Source of the DNA: Gemmatimonadota bacterium
Lineage (GTDB): Bacteria; Latescibacterota; UBA2968; GCA-2709665
Reading direction: 5' to 3'
Length of the DNA: 39,932 bases
Assembly: GCA_028874335.1 (NCBI GenBank)
Contig: JAPPJY010000022.1
Coordinates: 1 to 39,932 of the forward strand
This document shows positions 35,835 through 39,932 of this stretch, piece after piece. A program made the position numbers and the translations under genes. Below the pieces are notes generated by a model that saw nothing but the letters and a program-made list of their open reading frames with translations, was not told the DNA's origin and searched no databases. Within the stretch, counting starts at the first letter, position 1; each line of letters begins with the position of its first letter.

Positions 35835-36290
35835 ATGCCAGCCGGCTGGTTTATTTTTGACGCTTCCTGTAGAGACCTCCAGCCAGGAGTAAATTTGGCA
35901 ACTCGGAAACACATTGAATGGTTACTGGAAGGTGTCGAGAGTTGGAATGAGAGGCGTAAACGGGATGGTTTTCGCCCCGATCTGGCCGGCGTTGACATTT
36001 ATGAGGAGTTTCGTAAAGCAGGAAAGATTAATAACGATGGAAATCTTCATCTATGTCGAATTGACCTCAATCGGGCGAATCTTACGGAATCACGGCTCTG
36101 TTGTGACTTTACGGGTGGTGGCGCCGATCTCAGGTGGTCGAATCATTGGTTTGCGAACTTGGCGGACTCCCAACTGTCCAACTCAAAATTTGATGGGAGA
36201 TGGGGGGCTTTCGTTACTCACATTATTTGGTCTTGCCTTGGTTTTTGCAGATACTTATATTTATTCCTTACCTTGACATTTGTGTATTAA
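35835..36290 (+). CDS. Truncated pentapeptide-repeat protein
   Basis: 151-aa ORF. The N-terminal segment (IEWLLEGVESWNERRKRDGF, then RPDLAGVDIYEEFRKAGKI) is of the type that precedes pentapeptide repeats. Repeats follow at about 80-120: IDLNRANLTESRL, ADLRWSNHW, NLADSQLSNSKF. After FDG the pattern ends abruptly and a hydrophobic tail (WSCLGFCRYLYLFLTLTFVY) takes over, so the repeat solenoid is cut short, most likely by a deletion or frameshift near the G-run at about 36199. No ribosome site is visible at ATG 35835. A strong promoter for the next genes overlaps its 3' end. Confidence 0.5.
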   Translation: MPAGWFIFDASCRDLQPGVNLATRKHIEWLLEGVESWNERRKRDGFRPDLAGVDIYEEFRKAGKINNDGNLHLCRIDLNRANLTESRLCCDFTGGGADLRWSNHWFANLADSQLSNSKFDGRWGAFVTHIIWSCLGFCRYLYLFLTLTFVY

Positions 36291-36300
36291 CCGTTATATT
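36273..36300 (+). promoter_or_regulatory. Consensus sigma-70 promoter of the three-gene cassette
   Basis: Perfect -35 TTGACA (36273-36278) and -10 TATATT (36295-36300) are spaced by 16 bases; a second -10 reading, TATTCT at 36297-36302, has an 18-base spacer. The site overlaps the end of the truncated pentapeptide gene and lies about 110 bases before the first cassette gene, leaving room for a long leader. Confidence 0.65.
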
Positions 36301-36412
36301 CTGTCCCATGTGTGACGTATTCAGGAGATTTGGATGTCGTTCCTATCGACCGGGTGCGGTTATTCGTATGTACAGGAAATACTACACGAATGTTTAGTAA
36401 AGAGAGGTAACG

Positions 36413-36670
36413 ATGAATATTCGAATAAACGTGAATGGTAAGTTAATGGAAGTAGATGCGGTAGAAGTAGGTGTGGATAATTTGATTTCGCGTATGAGTA
36501 CCGCGACACTTAATGATGGCACAGTGCTCGAACTTTCAATAATGATTATGGCGGCACATCGGGCTGTTGAACAGTGGGACAATATTGGTAATCCTATCTA
36601 TTCGCTCGATATGCAGGGTTCAATTCGAATTAAACACTGCCCTCCTGCATTAAAGAGGCCAACACAATGA
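36413..36670 (+). CDS. Hypothetical protein, first gene of an unknown three-gene cassette
   Basis: 85-aa protein with a GAGAGG ribosome site upstream of ATG 36413. It begins with short beta-like strands (MNIRINVNGKLMEVDAVEV) and ends in IRIKHCPPALKRPTQ. No family is recognised. The stop overlaps the next start (ATGA), so it is translationally coupled to the 198-aa gene and shares the promoter at 36273-36300. AT-rich codon use matches the rest of the cassette. Confidence 0.65.
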   Translation: MNIRINVNGKLMEVDAVEVGVDNLISRMSTATLNDGTVLELSIMIMAAHRAVEQWDNIGNPIYSLDMQGSIRIKHCPPALKRPTQ

Positions 36671-37263
36671 TAGCCGATAATTGTATTAACGTCGTAACAG
36701 AGCGAGATTTTCTGCGAAAACCGGAAATTCGTGGTAATGTTACGCAGTGTTCTGGTAAGGCAACTGTTTTGCAAGATACTACACCAGATGTACGGATGTT
36801 TTATGTCTTAAAGGAGTCGGACACTCTCGAAGAATTAATACCGATTTCATTAGCAAGAAGACCATTAACGATACAATCAGGTCGAATTCCGAGCATCTCC
36901 ATTGTCAAGGTAGTGACCGAGGCCAAGTACCGACTATTGAGTCTAAGGGAGGATTGGGACGGTGAAGGTTCACCAGGTTTTCAAGCGAAAACTCTTGAAG
37001 CTGTGGCATTTTTCCTATATAAGTTATCGTTTGAATCGTCTCTAGCTGAACAATTCGCTACGGAGGCTAAAATACTTCCTTCTTGTGAAGGTAGTATTGA
37101 TCTATATTGGCAAAATGAACAATTCGGTTTAGTTATTGTATTTCGACAAGATGGGACCTTTTCTTTTTATGGTGCTGACAATAGGCGTGGAAATATAATA
37201 CGTGGTGAAGAGCAGCCTTCGACTACGAAGATAGCAACGTGGTTGAAAGAAAGGCAAGTTTAG
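36667..37263 (+). CDS. Hypothetical protein with WDGEG motif, second cassette gene
   Basis: 198-aa soluble protein coupled to the first gene. The core LLSLREDWDGEGSPGFQAKT at about 98-117, followed by helix TLEAVAFFLYKL and a beta-rich part LPSCEGSIDLYWQNEQFGLV and IVFRQDGTFSFYG, follows a pattern I recall from uncharacterised proteins: W-D-G-x-G, a helix, then P-x-x-x-G-x-I-x-L-x-W. No enzymatic motif is evident. Such proteins are, to my memory, often followed by a second gene like the one here, making a conserved pair; this has not been verified. Confidence 0.65.
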   Translation: MIADNCINVVTERDFLRKPEIRGNVTQCSGKATVLQDTTPDVRMFYVLKESDTLEELIPISLARRPLTIQSGRIPSISIVKVVTEAKYRLLSLREDWDGEGSPGFQAKTLEAVAFFLYKLSFESSLAEQFATEAKILPSCEGSIDLYWQNEQFGLVIVFRQDGTFSFYGADNRRGNIIRGEEQPSTTKIATWLKERQV

Positions 37264-37269
37264 GTTTAA

Positions 37270-37650
37270 ATGTCTGGATGGCAATTCGAACCAATTCCTG
37301 ATACTGATCTACTATATCGCCGCATTAGTCATAATTGTTACCGATGTAAGGATCAAGTGCCAATAGGCCATTATACACGCAAAGGTAACTTTATTGAGAT
37401 TTCTACAGATTGGTCCAAATATTCGTCTCCCGAAAAGTGTCGACAACGTACAAAGCGAAATAAGCCGGAAAACTACGGCGTTGTTAGTTATAATGTTGGT
37501 GAGGTCCGGGACGCCCAACACGAAGTTTGCCATGATCCTACTTGTTGCAATCAGTCTCATACTGTTATTAGGGGAGGGGAATCTGAATTAAAACTAACCA
37601 TCACCCAACTTGCGAATTGGATAATTAAGCCGCCATTTGAGGGTATCTAA
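37270..37650 (+). CDS. Hypothetical Cys/His-rich protein, third cassette gene
   Basis: 126-aa protein starting six bases after the previous stop. It opens with DLLYRRISHNCYRCKDQVPI, containing a CxxC. The central part is FIEISTDWSKYSSPEKCRQR and the segment YGVVSYNVGEVRDA, followed by HEVCHDPTCCNQSH, which has enough Cys and His to bind a metal. It closes with LANWIIKPPF. The pattern resembles an uncharacterised partner family (VDW-x-KYS, GVVS, then H-x-P near an HS-x-I-x-G motif) found next to WDG-type proteins; that is from memory. An intrinsic terminator follows at 37677. Confidence 0.65.
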   Translation: MSGWQFEPIPDTDLLYRRISHNCYRCKDQVPIGHYTRKGNFIEISTDWSKYSSPEKCRQRTKRNKPENYGVVSYNVGEVRDAQHEVCHDPTCCNQSHTVIRGGESELKLTITQLANWIIKPPFEGI

Positions 37651-37676
37651 GTTAGCATCTGAATTTGATTCAAACC

Positions 37677-37709
37677 GGCCCTAGATGTTTCTCACTAAGG
37701 GCCATTTTT
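37677..37709 (+). terminator. Intrinsic terminator of the three-gene cassette
   Basis: GGCCCT at 37677-37682 pairs with AGGGCC at 37698-37703, with partial extension of the stem into the loop, and is followed by ATTTTTG. It lies 27 bases after the last cassette stop and closes the promoter-to-terminator unit. Confidence 0.7.
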
Positions 37710-37838
37710 GTACCCTCAAATTTCAAAATTGCGAATTTTTGTGTTCGGTTTTCTTCTTCGGATAGCAGCTACCCTCACAGGATTAAGGGTTTAACTGAAT
37801 TAACCAATCGCACACAAAGATAGTAGCAGACTGCCCAA

Positions 37839-37860
37839 AACTATTAATGGATTAATAGTT
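37839..37860. repeat. 22-bp AT-rich perfect palindrome near the island's right AT/GC boundary
   Basis: AACTATTAAT and ATTAATAGTT are perfect 10-base arms around GG. Base composition changes from AT-rich to GC-rich within about 20 bases to the right (AGAAAGGGGGGTGG follows). It could be an insertion footprint, an operator or an attachment-like site; no matching copy was seen at the left boundary. Confidence 0.45.
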
Positions 37861-37923
37861 AGAAAGGGGGGTGGAGTTCAGGATCGTCACGGGTCTCCAC
37901 TCGAGTACTCGCCCGACAAACTG

Positions 37924-38169
37924 CTATTCCGTTCGTCGTCCCCGCCCTCCTATCCTTCGCCTCTGGTCTCTGATGAGCGTGACGAGTTCCCGGGTGGAGA
38001 CGTCCGCCCGGATCGACGGAACGTCCAGCGGCGACGCAGAGGGGCGTTCCGGTACCAGGGCGTAGGTCCTGCCATCCTTTCTGCGTATGAGGACCTTGCC
38101 CGTCGCCTCGGCTTTGTCGAGTACTGTTGAGAAGTTCTGCCTGGCTTCCGAGTAGGTATATACGTCCAT
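37924..38169 (-). CDS. Phd/YefM-family type II antitoxin
   Basis: 81-aa antitoxin. The start at 38169 is chosen from GGAGG six bases upstream and from the family N-terminus MDVYTYSEARQNFSTVLDKA. A further ten codons upstream overlap another ORF and are not needed. The DNA-binding Phd fold runs through VLIRRKDGRTYALVPER, followed by a charged C-terminal tail (TRELVTLIRDQRRRIGGR) of the sort that grips a toxin. No intact toxin is adjacent: the ORF just upstream holds only a PIN C-terminus and downstream DNA is empty. It may be an orphan that still represses its own promoter. Confidence 0.8.
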   Translation of the reverse strand: MDVYTYSEARQNFSTVLDKAEATGKVLIRRKDGRTYALVPERPSASPLDVPSIRADVSTRELVTLIRDQRRRIGGRGRRTE

Positions 38170-38170
38170 C

Positions 38171-38350
38171 CTACACCTCCGGAACAACGGTGTTGACACC
38201 GAGTGCGGCCGCCGCCCGGCTGAGGGTTCGGTCCAACGTCAACAGCGGCGCGCCATGCCGAAGTGCGCAATCCAGAAAGTACGCGTCGTTCGCGCATGAG
38301 TTCAACCATTCCCGAGGGTCGTCCGGTGGGAAGCGTTCAGGCGGCTTCAT
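38171..38350 (-). pseudogene. Chimeric toxin remnant: HEPN N-terminus fused to PIN (VapC-like) C-terminus
   Basis: A 59-codon ORF whose ATG (38350) overlaps the end of the MNT gene by 14 bases and whose stop lies one base before the Phd antitoxin start. The first 17 residues, MKPPERFPPDDPREWLN, match the start of HEPN toxins that normally follow MNT genes. From about residue 20 the sequence ANDAYFLDCALRHGAPLLTL and RTLSRAAAALGV is the C-terminal part of a PIN-domain RNase, including the conserved D-A-Y/F and T-L-D strands. The join at about 38297-38302 is in frame. The simplest reading is a deletion that fused two toxin genes and removed both active sites. Confidence 0.65.
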
Positions 38351-38651
38351 AGATGACCCTTCCCTCCTGAAGCGCGGGCTTGATCACCAGCGCGTGACAG
38401 TCCTTGTACCGTTCCACCTGCGCCGGGGTGACCACGACCGCGTCCACGCCTACGCCAACGCCGCGCAGGTTTCCATAGATGTCTCCCATCAGAGTCCATG
38501 GATCGCTGTCGTCCTTTACGACGAGCAGATCAATGTCACTATGGCGGTTCAGGTCGCCCCTCGCGGCGGATCCGAAGAGAATTATCTTCTCAGGATGAGC
38601 GACTTCTACAATGCGCCGTATTATTTCGTTTAGAGTTGACTCGTCCAACAT
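38337..38651 (-). CDS. MNT-type minimal nucleotidyltransferase antitoxin
   Basis: 104-aa protein of the polymerase-beta-like minimal nucleotidyltransferase class, which adenylylates and silences HEPN toxins. KIILFGSAARGDLNRHSDID with GS...RG and the D-x-D pair (SDIDLLVV) gives the active site; VGVDAVVVTPAQVERYKD provides the third acidic strand. AAAGG precedes the ATG at 38651. Its HEPN partner is reduced to about 17 residues at 38300-38350, so it looks like an antitoxin left without a target. Confidence 0.85.
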   Translation of the reverse strand: MLDESTLNEIIRRIVEVAHPEKIILFGSAARGDLNRHSDIDLLVVKDDSDPWTLMGDIYGNLRGVGVGVDAVVVTPAQVERYKDCHALVIKPALQEGRVIYEAA

Positions 38652-39058
38652 GGTACTGCCTTTCGTTTCATGGGCACTTCACGTCTAACTATGGGTTAGC
38701 CGTCGGCTTCTTTGTCGTTCGCGTTGAATCTTTACGCCGTTTGAAGACAATATCGCAATTCGTGCGCAGATAGCAAACCAAAGCTTTTTCAGTACCCGGA
38801 TGGCTCTGTCGTTTCATAGTGACGGATCATCCAAACAGGTCTGTTTCGGTCTCCAGATAAGCGACCGCAATCGCATCGCGAGTGCCGAGGCTATTGGACG
38901 AATTGCAATGCCGCTGTCGTGCCGAGCTTTTTCTGAACAAACCCGAATGCCCACTTGCGTTTTTTGCAGATCAGGGTACAATAGGGGTATAGAACAGAGG
39001 TGAAGCCCTCCGGCATCCCTCCGAATCGTCCCCTTACATCTTTCATCCGGAGATTGGA
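38652..39058. other. Intergenic region between the toxin-antitoxin remnants and the antiporter
   Basis: About 400 bases with no supported gene; a plus-strand frame at 38800-39003 has no ribosome site or family character. It holds the antiporter promoter at 38955-38982 and presumably a divergent promoter for the MNT gene. The region marks the return to chromosomal composition. Confidence 0.45.
38955..38982 (+). promoter_or_regulatory. Candidate sigma-70 promoter of the antiporter gene
   Basis: TTGCGT (38955-38960) and TACAAT (38977-38982) are spaced by 16 bases and lie about 76 bases before the NhaC-family start. The hexamers are near consensus. Confidence 0.45.
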
Positions 39059-39932
39059 ATGAGCCCTGGTGTCCGCAAGTTTGTCGTCTTCGCCATCGCC
39101 CTGGTCGTTTCCTGGATCGTCGGCATCAACGTGGCGCCAACCTGGACCGTCGAGCAGATCGCCCTCGATGCTCACGTCGACAGAGACGGAAACCTCTACT
39201 ACATATATCGGGGAGAGCCGACCTATTTCCACCCCGTACCCATCGAGGAGGCGCTGCTCAACCCCGAGCGAATAGAAGGCTCGCGCGAGACCCCGGAAGT
39301 GAAGAAGGAGTTTGTCTCCGTCGTCAGGCTGGAGGAGGGTGAGCCAAGGACCTTATATTATCAGCTGCTGGCCAAGCACCACTGGGGCTTCTGGTCCCTC
39401 CTTCCCGCGGTGGTCGCCGTGCTCCTTTGCTGGCTGACCCGGGAGCCGGTTACCTCGCTCATTGGCGGCATCCTGTCGGGAGCGCTGGTGCTTACCCGCT
39501 ACGACTTCACCGGCGACGTGCTGATCCCCTCGCTGGCTACGACCAGCTCCGCCGGCGTCCTGCTGCTCTACCTGTGGCTGCTGGGCGGGCTGATGGGGAT
39601 CTGGTCGCGGACGGGCGCCGCGCAGGCGTTCGCCGAGCTAATGACGGAGCGCTTCGTGCGCGGCCCCCGAAGCGCCAAGCTCGTTTCCTGGGCGCTCGGC
39701 GTCATTTTCTTTCAGGGGGGCACGGTCAGCACGGTGCTGGTCGGCACCACGGTCAAGCCGATCGCCGATACAGAAAAGGTCAGCCACGAAGAGCTCGCCT
39801 ACATCGTCGACTCGACCGCCTCGCCGATCGCTTCCCAGCTCGCCTTCAACGCCTGGCCCGGGTACGTCCAGGCATTTATCTTCGTCTCCGGGGTCGGCTT
39901 CCTCGCCACCGAGACGGACCGCATCGCCTTCT
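39059..39932 (+). CDS. NhaC-family Na+/H+ antiporter, 5' part (cut by window end)
   Basis: ATG 39059 follows GGAG at 39049-39052; the frame is open to the window edge, 291 codons. A first membrane segment (FVVFAIALVVSWIVGINVAP) is followed by an unusual soluble insert of about 75 residues before the next helices (WSLLPAVVAVLLCWLTREPV, LLLYLWLLGGLMGIWSRTGA). The signature stretch VLVGTTVKPIADTEKVSHEE and YIVDSTASPIASQLAFNAWP is typical of NhaC-type antiporters. It exchanges sodium for protons across the inner membrane. The rest of the gene lies beyond the window. Confidence 0.88.
   Translation, partial: MSPGVRKFVVFAIALVVSWIVGINVAPTWTVEQIALDAHVDRDGNLYYIYRGEPTYFHPVPIEEALLNPERIEGSRETPEVKKEFVSVVRLEEGEPRTLYYQLLAKHHWGFWSLLPAVVAVLLCWLTREPVTSLIGGILSGALVLTRYDFTGDVLIPSLATTSSAGVLLLYLWLLGGLMGIWSRTGAAQAFAELMTERFVRGPRSAKLVSWALGVIFFQGGTVSTVLVGTTVKPIADTEKVSHEELAYIVDSTASPIASQLAFNAWPGYVQAFIFVSGVGFLATETDRIAF

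Noticed and set aside
38127..38633. Plus-strand ORF of 168 codons across the toxin-antitoxin region
   Set aside because: It is the antisense shadow of the MNT gene and the chimeric toxin remnant, whose minus-strand products match known families.
1..39932. CRISPR arrays, rRNA or tRNA genes, complete insertion sequences
   Set aside because: Reading through both strands showed no regularly spaced repeats, no recognisable rRNA or tRNA, and no transposase or integrase ORF.

Overview
The window reads as a chromosomal segment of an uncultured, GC-rich, Gram-negative-type bacterium. The GWxTD-domain protein, the EF-hand/dockerin-type tandem loops on a secreted beta-propeller-like protein, and several Gfo/Idh dehydrogenases next to nitrilase and esterase genes together suggest the FCB group or a Latescibacterota/Poribacteria-like lineage. 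This is an inference from gene content; no rRNA or tRNA gene is present to settle it.

Layout. (1) 87-9932 is a division and cell wall (dcw) cluster on the plus strand: murF, ftsW, murG, murC, murB, ftsQ, ftsA, ftsZ. Most genes overlap or abut. mraY and murD, which normally lie between murF and ftsW, are absent and a 360-bp non-coding stretch sits in their place. (2) 9989-15968 holds housekeeping and metabolic genes: a Gfo/Idh oxidoreductase, an octopine/nopaline-type dehydrogenase (minus strand), a MoaB/Mog-type molybdopterin protein, a class II histone-deacetylase-like amidohydrolase, and a translationally coupled prephenate dehydratase / class I aminotransferase pair. A perfect 39-bp palindrome separates the aminotransferase from the convergent GWxTD gene. 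(3) 16103-28564 carries the secreted GWxTD/TPR protein and then a plus-strand catabolic-looking run: alpha/beta hydrolase, two Gfo/Idh oxidoreductases, nitrilase-superfamily amidase, secreted propeller protein, class III aminotransferase, and the E1 alpha and beta subunits of a 2-oxoacid dehydrogenase. A pair of 17-bp palindromes lies between E1 alpha and E1 beta. A MITE-like 160-bp element lies at 18317-18476, and sequences resembling its ends supply the stop codons of two oxidoreductase genes.

(4) 28565-38651 is an accessory, defence-type island of mosaic base composition. AT-rich blocks (about 28960-31000 and 35830-37870) flank a GC-rich gene. In order it holds a DUF2188-like small protein, a 56-aa charged protein, a DUF4062-type TIR-like protein with a helical C-terminal half, a large single-polypeptide restriction-modification enzyme (nuclease-helicase-methylase) split by an in-frame TAG, a truncated pentapeptide-repeat protein, a compact three-gene cassette of unknown function with its own consensus promoter and terminator, and toxin-antitoxin debris. 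That debris comprises a Phd-like antitoxin, an MNT nucleotidyltransferase, and between them a 59-aa ORF that looks like a HEPN N-terminus fused to a PIN C-terminus. (5) From 39059 to the window end runs the 5' part of a NhaC-family Na+/H+ antiporter with a recognisable promoter.

The best candidates for something undescribed are the cassette at 36273-37709, the DUF2188/56-aa/DUF4062 group at 29161-30905, and the fused toxin remnant at 38171-38350.
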